From contig CACHBB010000001.1 in the NCBI GenBank assembly GCA_902577945.1, positions 173,344 to 206,655 of the forward strand: DNA of 33,312 bases, given 5' to 3'. The stretch's first letter is position 1; each line of letters begins with the position of its first letter. Below, in pieces: positions 24,760 to 33,273 of the stretch. The stretch is from an uncultured Alphaproteobacteria bacterium (lineage in GTDB: Bacteria > Pseudomonadota > Alphaproteobacteria > HIMB59 > GCA-002718135). Under the pieces are notes generated by a model. It saw nothing but the letters and a program-made list of their open reading frames with translations, was not told the DNA's origin and did no database searches. The translations under genes were made by a program, and so were the position numbers.

Positions 24760-25410
24760 ATGAAAAAAATGCCTTTAAAAATTTGTGGAATAACAAATGT
24801 CAAATCAGTCGAGATGGCTCATAAAAATAAAATAAAATCTTTAGGTTTTGCAAGTAAAAATTTAAATGGCCCAAACACAGTTAGTGATAAAAAGATACAG
24901 TCATTAATTAAGGAATGCAAAAATTATAAAATAGAATCAGTTCTTTTAACTCAATATGTTTCTTTAGATAAATTAATCGAACAAATAGATTTTACTAAAC
25001 CAAAAACAATTTCTTGTTCATTTCACTTTAGTAAAGCCAAACTCGAAACTATAAGAAATACTTTTAAAAGATTGAGAATTGGCATTGCCGTTAATCCAGA
25101 AAATTTTAATATTAGTTATCTTAGAAGTATAAAAAATATAGTTAATGTAATTTATTATGATTTAAATGTTTATAAAATAAAATCTATTAAAAAATATTCA
25201 CTAAAAAAGAATTTGGACCAAATAAATTTAATTAAGGAACTTAAGATTCCTATATTTATTGGCGGTGGTATAAATCAAAATAACGTTAGTAAAATCATAA
25301 ATTCTGTCAAACCTGATGGACTAGATATCTCACGAAGTCTTAAAAATTCAAAAAATATTTTATCTTCAAAAAAATTAAGCTCATTTTTATCTCAAATTTC
25401 TGTTGCTTAA
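24760..25410 (+). CDS. TrpF-like protein (phosphoribosylanthranilate isomerase fold), divergent
   Basis: A protein of 216 aa from ATG 24760 (ATG 24730 and 24769 are also in frame). It begins with KICGITNV, the TrpF start with catalytic Cys (C9); a plausible general acid is D134 in IYYDLN. The C-terminal phosphate motif is GGGINQNNV (168-176) and GLDIS. Missing or changed are the SPR/SKR loop, the LQLHG strand motif (SCSFHF instead) and the GGSG/GTG loop after the Asp. It is Lys- and Asn-rich. True TrpF activity is uncertain; it may be fast-evolving or have another substrate. It faces and overlaps folK by 24 nt, beside a folate operon rather than trpB/trpA. Confidence 0.55.
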   Translation: MKKMPLKICGITNVKSVEMAHKNKIKSLGFASKNLNGPNTVSDKKIQSLIKECKNYKIESVLLTQYVSLDKLIEQIDFTKPKTISCSFHFSKAKLETIRNTFKRLRIGIAVNPENFNISYLRSIKNIVNVIYYDLNVYKIKSIKKYSLKKNLDQINLIKELKIPIFIGGGINQNNVSKIINSVKPDGLDISRSLKNSKNILSSKKLSSFLSQISVA

Positions 25411-25905
25411 TTTTTTAAAAATAAAATTTTCGTCTAATTGAGATAACATATTCCTTATTGATATTTTTTTTGTTGGATGAATAAAATTGCTATCAATGTC
25501 TGAGATGGGCCGAAGAACGAAGTCTCTTAAATGAGCTCTAGGATGAGGAATTGTAAGTTTTTTTTTTGATATATTTTGTTTTCCATAAAAAATTATATCT
25601 ATATCAATTTTGCGAGGTCCATTTTCAATTTTTTTATTTTTTTTTAATTTTGTTTCTATCAATGAAAGTTTTTTCATTAGCTCAATTGGTTGAAGATTAG
25701 TAGAAAAAAGAATAGCTGTGTTAAAAAAATTTTGTTGATTTTTAAATCCATAAGGTTTTGAAATATAAATGTCCCCATAGTTCACTACTTTTCCATATTT
25801 TCTAATTTCATGTATACTTTGCTTAATATTAAAAATTTTGTCACCAATATTTGACCCAAGTGCAATGAATACTTTAGTTTGATACACTGACTGAGTCTGC
25901 TCCAT
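25387..25905 (-). CDS. folK: Hydroxymethyldihydropterin pyrophosphokinase
   Basis: A 172-aa kinase that transfers pyrophosphate from ATP to 6-hydroxymethyl-7,8-dihydropterin. FIALGSNIGDK near residues 13-23 opens the fold, then PYGFKNQQNFFNTA, GPRKIDIDIIFYG with the metal-binding Asp pair, and IPHPRAHLRDFVLRP. Length is normal. It is the last gene of the folate run; the start is either ATG 25905 or GTG at residue 7, since the first overlaps folB by 32 nt. The gene ends inside the TrpF-like gene on the opposite strand (24-nt overlap). Confidence 0.9.
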   Translation of the reverse strand: MEQTQSVYQTKVFIALGSNIGDKIFNIKQSIHEIRKYGKVVNYGDIYISKPYGFKNQQNFFNTAILFSTNLQPIELMKKLSLIETKLKKNKKIENGPRKIDIDIIFYGKQNISKKKLTIPHPRAHLRDFVLRPISDIDSNFIHPTKKISIRNMLSQLDENFIFKKLSNRNLR

Positions 25906-26218
25906 ATTTTTTTGCTACGGCTGTTTTATTAATAGTTATTTTAACATCTTTAATTTTAAATTTTTTTTCTAGATCTTTTGATATTTTAATTATTAAGTGT
26001 TCCAAGGTATGTGAGTTTGAATTTTTAACTTTTTCTTTTAGGTACTTTGTAATTGATGAATAATCTTTTACATTTTGTATTTTATTTAGATCATATGAAT
26101 TCTTAACAGAATATTTGAATGATAATGTTACTTTTAAAAGTTGTTTTATTGCTCTCTCTTCTGCTGTAATGCCTATATTAGCTTTTATAGATAAGTTTTT
26201 AATTTCTACTTTAAACAT
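25874..26218 (-). CDS. folB: Dihydroneopterin aldolase
   Basis: A 114-aa enzyme making 6-hydroxymethyl-7,8-dihydropterin. VEIKNLSIKANIGITAEERAI aligns with the family N-terminus (IHI.DL.V.. IG...EER), and the central Y-S-S-I-T segment with HTLEHLIIKISKDL matches the tail helix. Near the end NKTAVAKKYGADSVSV stands where most have a KP-x-A segment. It is short, as expected for FolB. It overlaps folP by 13 nt and folK by up to 32 nt, strongly suggesting coupled translation. Identification rests partly on context. Confidence 0.78.
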   Translation of the reverse strand: MFKVEIKNLSIKANIGITAEERAIKQLLKVTLSFKYSVKNSYDLNKIQNVKDYSSITKYLKEKVKNSNSHTLEHLIIKISKDLEKKFKIKDVKITINKTAVAKKYGADSVSVSN

Positions 26219-27024
26219 AGTGTCTTAAAAACTTTCAAAGATTGGGACGTTTCTTTAACATCGTGTACTCTAAATATATCAACCCCTTTTTGATAACAAT
26301 ATAATGCTGAAGCCAATGACCCACCTATTCTTTGACTTGAGTCACTTTTATCAATTTTGTCAATCCAGCTCTTTCTTGACGAACCTAACAAAAGACCGTA
26401 ATTTTTGAATTTAAACTGGTTTATTTGTTTCATAATTTGAATATTTTGTTTTAAATTTTTGCCAAAACCAATACCTGGATCAAACCAAACTTTAGAGGGC
26501 GCTATCTTATTTTTTTCTAATTCTATAATAGTCTTTTTAAAAACTTTTTTAATATCTTTAACAACATTATTATAGGAATTTACCATAGATTGCATATTTT
26601 TAGGTGGTGCTGGTGTGTGCATTAAAATTAAACCTGTTTTAAATTTTTTTGTTAAATCAAAGAGGTCTTGTGAACCACCAAATATATCATTAATTATATG
26701 TGCTCCATTCTTTAATGCATATTCTTGAGTTTCAATTTTATAAGAGTCTATCGATATTATAAATTTGTTTTTTGGTAGTTTTTTTAATATTGGCTCTAAT
26801 CTTTTAACTTCTTCTTTATAGCTTATAGGATCGGATCCTGGTTTTGCACTTTCTGCACCGATATCAATTATTTGTGCACCATCTTTAAGCATATTCTTAA
26901 TATTTTTAAGAGCATCTTTTTGTTTAAAACTTTTGCCTCCATCACTAAAAGAGTCTGGTGTTACATTACATATACCCATAACAATTGGCGTATCTAATTT
27001 AAAATTATTTTTTCCTAACTTCAT
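26206..27024 (-). CDS. folP: Dihydropteroate synthase
   Basis: A 272-aa TIM-barrel enzyme joining pABA to the pterin pyrophosphate; target of sulfa drugs. Loop 1 GICNVTPDSFSDGG (17-30), SIDSYK with D93, INDIFGG, DPGIGFGKN, GSSRKSW with K218 and FRVHDVKET (R252, H254) are conserved. In loop 2 the usual STRPG is ESAKPGS (S59, A60, K61, P62), a change at the two residues that contact pABA. Start at ATG 27024, overlapping pabC by 4 nt. Methyltetrahydrofolate-type relatives are unlikely given the loop 1 motif. Confidence 0.88.
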   Translation of the reverse strand: MKLGKNNFKLDTPIVMGICNVTPDSFSDGGKSFKQKDALKNIKNMLKDGAQIIDIGAESAKPGSDPISYKEEVKRLEPILKKLPKNKFIISIDSYKIETQEYALKNGAHIINDIFGGSQDLFDLTKKFKTGLILMHTPAPPKNMQSMVNSYNNVVKDIKKVFKKTIIELEKNKIAPSKVWFDPGIGFGKNLKQNIQIMKQINQFKFKNYGLLLGSSRKSWIDKIDKSDSSQRIGGSLASALYCYQKGVDIFRVHDVKETSQSLKVFKTLCLK

Positions 27025-27776
27025 TCTTCTAAAAGCTTAGAATATTTTTTAGATAAAAAATTATATATCTTCATAGAAGACCTATACCAATTAAATTTTT
27101 GAATGGAAGAAATACTAACCACCCCCTTACCAGAACCAACCAAAAGTAATTCAGTGAATTCGTTTAGATTTTTTATATTAATGTCTTTTTTTTGAACTTT
27201 GTAAGGCAATTTTTTAATTAAATATTTAAGTGTAATACCATAATAATATGATTTTTTTGGAATGAATAATTTATTATCTCTTACAAATATTATGTTCGTT
27301 GTTGAGCCCTCAAGAATTTTATTTTTACTATAAAAGATAATTTCTTCTTTTTTTAAATTTATTTTTTTTTGTAAGGAAATAATCTTTTTATATTGTAAGT
27401 TTTTAAAAGAGGGTAAAATTCTTTGATATCTATAGAATTTAGCTTTAAACAATTTATCTGCATTGTTTCTTTTACGTAAAGAAACAGATAAAATATTTTT
27501 AGAAACTGCCACTCTTAATAAATGATCGTAATTTTTAATTTTAGAATTATTATTAATAAAATTTAATAAAAATTTTTTAGATAATTTATAATTTATACCA
27601 AATCGACCAGTATCTCTGTTAAATTTTTTTAGATGTTCTTTTACTAAAATTAATTTTGGTTTTTTTCCAAACAATCTTATAGTTGTAAATATCCCTTTAT
27701 ATCCCCAAAGAGGATTAAAATTAATTTTTTTTAAATCTTTAACGCGAAATGATTTTTTTAATAAGATTTTTTCCAT
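27021..27776 (-). CDS. pabC: Aminodeoxychorismate lyase-like class IV aminotransferase
   Basis: A 251-aa PLP enzyme that would release pABA and pyruvate from aminodeoxychorismate. Class IV features: GIFTTIRLFGKKPKLI with HLKKF, K125 in SFKNLQY as the likely PLP lysine, and ILEGSTTNIIFV with E156. The usual FET start motif is FTT here. Of 251 residues about 48 are lysine, far above the neighbouring operons. The 5' end overlaps pabA by 38 nt and the 3' end overlaps folP by 4 nt. A branched-chain or D-amino-acid aminotransferase is possible by fold, but the context is folate. Confidence 0.75.
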   Translation of the reverse strand: MEKILLKKSFRVKDLKKINFNPLWGYKGIFTTIRLFGKKPKLILVKEHLKKFNRDTGRFGINYKLSKKFLLNFINNNSKIKNYDHLLRVAVSKNILSVSLRKRNNADKLFKAKFYRYQRILPSFKNLQYKKIISLQKKINLKKEEIIFYSKNKILEGSTTNIIFVRDNKLFIPKKSYYYGITLKYLIKKLPYKVQKKDINIKNLNEFTELLLVGSGKGVVSISSIQKFNWYRSSMKIYNFLSKKYSKLLEE

Positions 27777-28293
27777 TTGGAGTTAAGAAAGAATCTGGGT
27801 GAAATTGGAATCCATAAACTTGATTAATATCATCTTCGACAGCCATTGCTACATTTGTTTTTTTACAACGCATTGTAATATACATCGATTTAGAAACAAA
27901 TGGTTCTGCCATTTTTAGTGAATGATATCTACCAGCAAGAAATTCTGAATTATTTTTAAAAATTGATTTATTATTTACTGTTATATAGCTTTGGTAACCA
28001 TGTAAAATATTCTTTTGTTGAACTATTTTAGCTCCTTCAGAATAAACAATTTGTTGAAAACCCAAACAAATGCCTAGAATTTTTTTCTTTCCTTTATATT
28101 TCTTGTAAATCTTAGATGTTTTAGGATAATCTTTAGGTTCTCCAGGTCCCGGGGATAAAACTATTGTTGATGATTGCTCAAGTTTTTTTAAATCTATGTC
28201 ATAATAGTTAGATACAAAAGTTGGTTCAATGCTATCAAGTAAGTGGGCTAAATTATATGTAAATGAGTCTTCATGATCAATTAGGTAAATCAT
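27739..28293 (-). CDS. pabA: Glutamine amidotransferase subunit of aminodeoxychorismate/anthranilate synthase
   Basis: A 184-aa class I glutaminase that supplies ammonia to the partner synthase. LIDHEDSFTYNLAHLL, LSPGPGEPKD and the nucleophile loop GICLGFQQ (C76) are typical, as are RYHSL and QFHPDSFLTP. The triad His is H165, but the usual HPE is HPD (D167), a change in the catalytic acid. It shares 1 nt with pabB and overlaps pabC by 38 nt. Such subunits often serve both folate and tryptophan synthases. Confidence 0.83.
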   Translation of the reverse strand: MIYLIDHEDSFTYNLAHLLDSIEPTFVSNYYDIDLKKLEQSSTIVLSPGPGEPKDYPKTSKIYKKYKGKKKILGICLGFQQIVYSEGAKIVQQKNILHGYQSYITVNNKSIFKNNSEFLAGRYHSLKMAEPFVSKSMYITMRCKKTNVAMAVEDDINQVYGFQFHPDSFLTPNGKNLIKKIISR

Positions 28294-29498
28294 TAGTGAA
28301 ATAACTCCAAAAGAGATTTTGCCTTAATGTAATTTTCATTATATTCTTTTTTTGCGGTGCTTCCCAAAATAACACCACTAGCAACAGATAAATTTATGAT
28401 ATTTTTAAAATTAAGAAGTGTTCTTATCATTATATTAAAGCGCATATCTCCATTCGTATGTATGACTCCAAAACTACCAGTATAAATATTTCGATCATTT
28501 TTTTCTTTACTATTAAGAAGTTGAATTGTGCTAATTTTTGGACATCCAATTACTGATCCTCCAGGCATTAATGATGAAATAATTTCATGATTAGTTGTAT
28601 TTTTTTTTATTTCTCCTTTTATAGTAGAAACATAATGAAACAGATCTCTATATTCTTCCACTTTTTTTAGCTTGTCTATTTTGACTGATCCAGTTTTACA
28701 GATTTTTGAAATATCATTGCGCTCCATATCAACAATCATATTGTGTTCTTTTGTTTCTTTTTCATTTTTTCTAAAAAAGGATAGTGCTCTATTTATATTC
28801 ATTTTTTTTGTCTTTCTTAATGTACCTGCAATTGGCTTTGTGCTTATTAAATTTTTCTTTTTTAAAATGAGTGTTTCTGGTGAACAACTTATTATACTGT
28901 AATTTTTATCTCTAATTAAAAAACTTTCTGGCGACTCATTCATTTTCATTAGTTTCCAAAAAAGCTCAACAGCATTCACTTTTCCTTTTTTTGAATAAGT
29001 TTGTGCAATTTTAATTTGGTAAGTTTTACCTTGTTTTATATTTTTGGAAAAATCATCAAACAATTTACTATATTTTTTCAAAGATAAATTTAGATCAAAT
29101 TTTTTGTTCAATATAGAATAATTTTTTTTGTTAGTTTTAATTTGTCTATAATTTTTTTTAACACTTTTAATTGATATATTTTTTCTTATATTTATTTTAG
29201 TTGAGGGCTTATAAAAAATACCTTCATAAAAATTATTAGTTTTTTGTTTTGGCATTTTTATACCTATATTCTCACAAAGAACTTTGTACCCAAAAAATCC
29301 AACGTAGCAATTTAGACTGTTAATTTTTGATTGTTTTCTTTTTGTCTGAATGTTTAGGAAGTTTTTTATATTATCTCTATTTATCAAATATTTTTTTGAA
29401 AAGTCTGTATAGACGTCAAATCCATTATTTGTTTTATAAATAATAAGGGGTTGATCTGATTGATAGAGTTTATTTAGATATTCGTTATTGTTCAGCAC
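28293..29498 (-). CDS. pabB: Chorismate-utilising synthase, component I (PabB/TrpE family)
   Basis: A 401-aa enzyme that aminates chorismate; by context it makes aminodeoxychorismate. The chorismate-binding half spans about residues 140-400. Signatures are mixed: PIAGT (222-226) has Ala, as in anthranilate synthase, where E. coli PabB has the PIKGT Lys; EHNMIVDMERND (251-262) resembles TrpE; PGGSVIGCPK (312-321) is PabB-like but has Cys in place of the usual Ala. The N-terminal half is shorter than in typical members. About 63 of 401 residues are Lys. It is the first gene of the folate run, starting 28 bp from the divergent DUF2141 gene. Naming follows the neighbours; TrpE is the alternative. 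Confidence 0.72.
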   Translation of the reverse strand: MLNNNEYLNKLYQSDQPLIIYKTNNGFDVYTDFSKKYLINRDNIKNFLNIQTKRKQSKINSLNCYVGFFGYKVLCENIGIKMPKQKTNNFYEGIFYKPSTKINIRKNISIKSVKKNYRQIKTNKKNYSILNKKFDLNLSLKKYSKLFDDFSKNIKQGKTYQIKIAQTYSKKGKVNAVELFWKLMKMNESPESFLIRDKNYSIISCSPETLILKKKNLISTKPIAGTLRKTKKMNINRALSFFRKNEKETKEHNMIVDMERNDISKICKTGSVKIDKLKKVEEYRDLFHYVSTIKGEIKKNTTNHEIISSLMPGGSVIGCPKISTIQLLNSKEKNDRNIYTGSFGVIHTNGDMRFNIMIRTLLNFKNIINLSVASGVILGSTAKKEYNENYIKAKSLLELFH

Positions 29499-29526
29499 TT
29501 GATTCTATTATATTTAGGTTAATTAA

Positions 29527-29949
29527 ATGAAAAGTACTATTACTAAAATATTCTTTTTTTGCATATCTTTCTTAATTTCGTTTAGTGCTTATAGTCATGG
29601 AACTATAATTTTTCCCAATGTTGCGCATGGAGATGGATTTATAGACGTCAAAATATATGACTCAAAAGAAAGTTTTTTAAATGAAGATCTTGCAATAGAA
29701 AGTGTAAGAAAGAGAGTTATAAAAGGTGAAGTTGTTGTTCCTTTAAGTAAAATACATGAAGGAAAAATAGCAATTGTGGCTTATCACGATGAAGATTCTG
29801 ATGGGAAACTTAAGACTGGATTATTTTGGCGTCCAAAAGAAGGTTTTGCATTTAGTAATAATTACCAACCCAAAGGCCCTCCATCGTTTGAAAAAGCTGC
29901 AATTATTTTAGTTCACGGCGAACCCGTGATAATAGAGCTTAATTATTAA
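29527..29949 (+). CDS. DUF2141 exported protein
   Basis: A 140-aa protein with a Sec signal peptide (SITKIFFFCISFLIS-like hydrophobic run, cut near AYS, about residue 22). The conserved DUF2141 elements are visible: a Val-rich strand IDVKIYDSKESFL, VAYHDEDSDGKLKTGLFW and KEGFAFSNN, then PPSFEKAAIILVHG. Function is unknown; the fold is predicted as a beta-rich, possibly outer-membrane-linked or metal-binding domain. The family is common next to unrelated genes. It starts 28 bp from pabB and lies 16 nt before cysS on the same strand, so it may share that operon. Confidence 0.8.
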   Translation: MKSTITKIFFFCISFLISFSAYSHGTIIFPNVAHGDGFIDVKIYDSKESFLNEDLAIESVRKRVIKGEVVVPLSKIHEGKIAIVAYHDEDSDGKLKTGLFWRPKEGFAFSNNYQPKGPPSFEKAAIILVHGEPVIIELNY

Positions 29950-29965
29950 ATAAATTATTAGATAA

Positions 29966-31348
29966 ATGTCATTACAATTACAAAACACATTAAGTGGTAA
30001 AAAAGAATTCTTTAAACCTGTTGATCCCAAACATGTCAGAATTTATGCCTGTGGGCCAACAGTTTATAATTATGCGCATATTGGTAATGCAAGGATGGCT
30101 GTTGCAAATGATTTACTAGTACGAGTTTTAAAAACGCAATTTAAAAAAGTAACTTATGTTTCTAACATAACTGATATAGATGATAAAATTATAGAAGCAT
30201 CAAAAGAAACTGGTGAAGAAATTAATTCTATAACGTCAAAATATACTGATATTTATAATAATGATATGAGTGCACTTGGAGTAAAACTACCTGACATTCA
30301 GCCAAGAGCAACTGATCATATTAAAGAAATGATTGAGTTAATACAAAAATTGATTGATGCGAATAAAGCCTATGAAAAAGACGGTCACGTTCTATTCCAT
30401 GTACCAAGTTTTGAAAATTATGGAATTTTATCAAAAAGAAATAAAGAAGAACAGATAGCTGGTAGTCGGGTTGAAGTTGCACCCTTCAAAAAAGACCCTG
30501 CTGATTTTGTTTTATGGAAACCTTCTCCATCACCACTTCCTGGATGGGATTCACCTTGGGGTTTTGGAAGACCTGGTTGGCACTTGGAATGTTCTGTGAT
30601 GTCAGAAAAATCTTTGGGTCTACCATTTGATATTCATAGCGGAGGTGTGGATTTAGTTTTTCCTCATCATGAAAATGAAATAGCACAAACATGTTCAATA
30701 TCTAAGCATAAAGAACCAAAAGATTTTGCAACATATTGGTTTCATAACGGTTTTGTAAATGTTGAGGGTGAAAAAATGTCTAAATCAATTGGCAATATTA
30801 GATTAGTACATGAGCTAAATAAAAAATATAAAGGTGAAGTCTTGCGCTTAACATTGTTGTCTGCACATTATAAACAACCACTAAACTGGACAGAAGAAAT
30901 CATCGAGCAAAATAGTAAAATGCTAGATCGATTATATAGAGTTCTTTTAGATTTATCAGATACAAGTGTAGAATTAGAATTGCCAACTGATTCTATAATG
31001 GAATCTTTTTTAGATGATCTAAATACACCAAAAGTAATTGCTAAGCTTAATGAAGAGGCTAATAGTGCTTCATCAGCTTCAAAAGATAGGAGAGCTGAAA
31101 TAAAAAAAAACCTTTTATCTGCAGGAAAAATATTAGGGATACTTGAAAATGAGCCCAAAAATTGGCTAGGATATAATCAAAAAAGTACAGAGGATAGTGA
31201 CACAATTGAAAGGTTGATAAATGAACGTAATGAAGCTAGACGCAATAAAAACTTTAATTTGGCAGATACAATAAGAGAAACATTGAGAAAAAAAGGTATA
31301 GAAATCGAAGACACTGATAAAGGAACAATTTGGCGAAAATCTAAATGA
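29966..31348 (+). CDS. cysS: Cysteinyl-tRNA synthetase
   Basis: A 460-aa class I aminoacyl-tRNA synthetase that charges tRNA-Cys. [18 protein letters not shown] contains the HIGH-type motif (HIGN) and zinc Cys C29; [10 protein letters not shown] and HHENEIAQT hold further zinc ligands; KMSKS is near residues 271-275 ([10 protein letters not shown]). Length is normal. About 45 of 460 residues are Lys, showing how different the folate operon next door is. The stop overlaps the thrS start in ATGA, so the two synthetases are translationally coupled, an unusual pairing. Confidence 0.96.
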   Translation: MSLQLQNTLSGKKEFFKPVDPKHVRIYACGPTVYNYAHIGNARMAVANDLLVRVLKTQFKKVTYVSNITDIDDKIIEASKETGEEINSITSKYTDIYNNDMSALGVKLPDIQPRATDHIKEMIELIQKLIDANKAYEKDGHVLFHVPSFENYGILSKRNKEEQIAGSRVEVAPFKKDPADFVLWKPSPSPLPGWDSPWGFGRPGWHLECSVMSEKSLGLPFDIHSGGVDLVFPHHENEIAQTCSISKHKEPKDFATYWFHNGFVNVEGEKMSKSIGNIRLVHELNKKYKGEVLRLTLLSAHYKQPLNWTEEIIEQNSKMLDRLYRVLLDLSDTSVELELPTDSIMESFLDDLNTPKVIAKLNEEANSASSASKDRRAEIKKNLLSAGKILGILENEPKNWLGYNQKSTEDSDTIERLINERNEARRNKNFNLADTIRETLRKKGIEIEDTDKGTIWRKSK

Positions 31349-33270
31349 GTGAAAAAATTACAATTACATTTCCAGATGGAAATAAAAAGGAAATTGATAA
31401 GGGAATTAGTGGACTTGAATTAGCTTCACAAATTTCTAAATCTCTTGCTAAAGAGTCAGTTGCGATAAAGCTAAATAATCAAATAAAAGACATTTGTTTA
31501 CCTATTAATAGTGATGCATCTGTTGCAATTTTAAAAAGAGATAACGAAGAAACGCTTGAATTAATTCGTCATGATTGTGCTCATGTAATGGCAGAAGCCG
31601 TCCAAGAATTATATCCTGGCACACAAGTTACAATTGGTCCAGCTATTGAAAATGGTTTCTATTATGATTTTGCTAGAAATGAACCTTTTACTATTTCTGA
31701 TCTTCCTAAAATTGAAAAAAAAATGCATGAAATCATTCAACGCAATGAAAGTTTTATAAGAGAAGTATGGTCGAAAGACAAAGCAATAAAATATTTTAAA
31801 GATAAAGGTGAGAACTATAAAGTTGAACTAATAAATGATCTTCCTTCTAATGAGGAAATTACCATATACAAACAAGGTAATTGGTTAGACTTATGCCGTG
31901 GCCCGCATATGGTTTCAACAAAACAAATTGGTAAAGCATTTAAATTAATGAAAGTTGCAGGAGCCTATTGGAGAGGCGACTCATCTAATACGATGCTCAC
32001 AAGAATCTATGGTACAGCTTGGGCTACAGAGAAAGAACTTGAACAACACCTTTCACAAATTGAGGAAGCAGAAAAAAGAGATCACCGTAAACTTGGTAAG
32101 GAAATGGATCTTTTTCATTTTCAAGAGGAAGCTCCTGGCGCAGTGTTTTGGCATCCTAAAGGTTGGACATTATTCCAATCGTTAATAAATTATATGCGGA
32201 GCAGACAAGATAAGGCAGGATATGTAGAAACTAATACTCCAGACATGATGGATAAATCACTTTGGGAAACCTCTGGTCACTGGGACAAGTTTAGCGATAT
32301 GATGTTTAGAACTGAAGCAAAAGATGACAAAATTTATGCTATCAAACCGATGAATTGCCCTGGTGCTGTAGAAATTTTTAAACAAGGATTAAAAAGTTAT
32401 AGAGATCTTCCATTTTTGTTATCCGAATTTGGAAAAGTACATCGTTATGAACCATCAGGCGCCCTTCATGGATTAATGCGCGTTCGAGCATTTACACAAG
32501 ATGATGCACATATATTCTGTACAGAAGACCAAATAACAGAAGAAAGTAAAATAGTCTGTGATTTAATACTTAGTATTTATAAGGATTTCGGATTTGAAAA
32601 TGTTAAAATCAAATTTTCAGACAGACCGGAAAAACGTGTAGGAGATGATGCTGTTTGGGATAAAGCTGAGGCTGCATTGAAGCAAGCTATGGAAGCAACA
32701 GGTCTTGAGTACACTTTTAACCCAGGAGAAGGTGCATTCTACGGTCCAAAATTAGAGTTTGTTTTAAGAGATGCAATTGGAAGAGATTGGCAGTGTGGCA
32801 CTTTACAAGTAGATTTAAACTTACCAGGTAGATTAGGCGCTACTTATATTGGCGAGGATGGTAATAAAAAAACACCTGTTATGCTTCACAGAGCACTTTT
32901 TGGGTCACTTGAAAGATTCACAGGTATACTTATTGAACATTATGCTGGACATCTACCACTTTGGTTATCGCCATTACAAGTAATGATAGCAACAATTACA
33001 TCTGATACTAATGATTATGCTTTATTAGTTAAAAATAAATTAATTAAAGAAGGTATTAAAGCTGAGGTAGATTTAAGAAATGAAAAAATTGGTTATAAGA
33101 TTCGTGAACATAGCAATAGTAAAATCCCTGTAATCATTGCAGTAGGGAAAAAAGAATCGCAAGAAAAAACGGTTTCGGTTAGAAGAATTGGATCTACAAA
33201 GACTAAAACCTTTAAATTAGATGAAATCACTACTAGTTTATCCAGTGAAGTAAAATCACCAATAGAGTAA
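31345..33270 (+). CDS. thrS: Threonyl-tRNA synthetase
   Basis: A 641-aa class II synthetase. N-terminal TGS domain ([13 protein letters not shown] to about residue 63), then the editing domain with [11 protein letters not shown] (the HxxxH zinc site) and [11 protein letters not shown], the catalytic core with [23 protein letters not shown] and [12 protein letters not shown], and the C-terminal anticodon-binding domain ending in [10 protein letters not shown]. All editing residues appear present, so it should proofread serine. Length is normal. It starts at ATG 31345, overlapping cysS by 4 nt, and is followed after 3 nt by the next gene. Confidence 0.97.
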   Translation: MSEKITITFPDGNKKEIDKGISGLELASQISKSLAKESVAIKLNNQIKDICLPINSDASVAILKRDNEETLELIRHDCAHVMAEAVQELYPGTQVTIGPAIENGFYYDFARNEPFTISDLPKIEKKMHEIIQRNESFIREVWSKDKAIKYFKDKGENYKVELINDLPSNEEITIYKQGNWLDLCRGPHMVSTKQIGKAFKLMKVAGAYWRGDSSNTMLTRIYGTAWATEKELEQHLSQIEEAEKRDHRKLGKEMDLFHFQEEAPGAVFWHPKGWTLFQSLINYMRSRQDKAGYVETNTPDMMDKSLWETSGHWDKFSDMMFRTEAKDDKIYAIKPMNCPGAVEIFKQGLKSYRDLPFLLSEFGKVHRYEPSGALHGLMRVRAFTQDDAHIFCTEDQITEESKIVCDLILSIYKDFGFENVKIKFSDRPEKRVGDDAVWDKAEAALKQAMEATGLEYTFNPGEGAFYGPKLEFVLRDAIGRDWQCGTLQVDLNLPGRLGATYIGEDGNKKTPVMLHRALFGSLERFTGILIEHYAGHLPLWLSPLQVMIATITSDTNDYALLVKNKLIKEGIKAEVDLRNEKIGYKIREHSNSKIPVIIAVGKKESQEKTVSVRRIGSTKTKTFKLDEITTSLSSEVKSPIE

Positions 33271-33273
33271 ATT

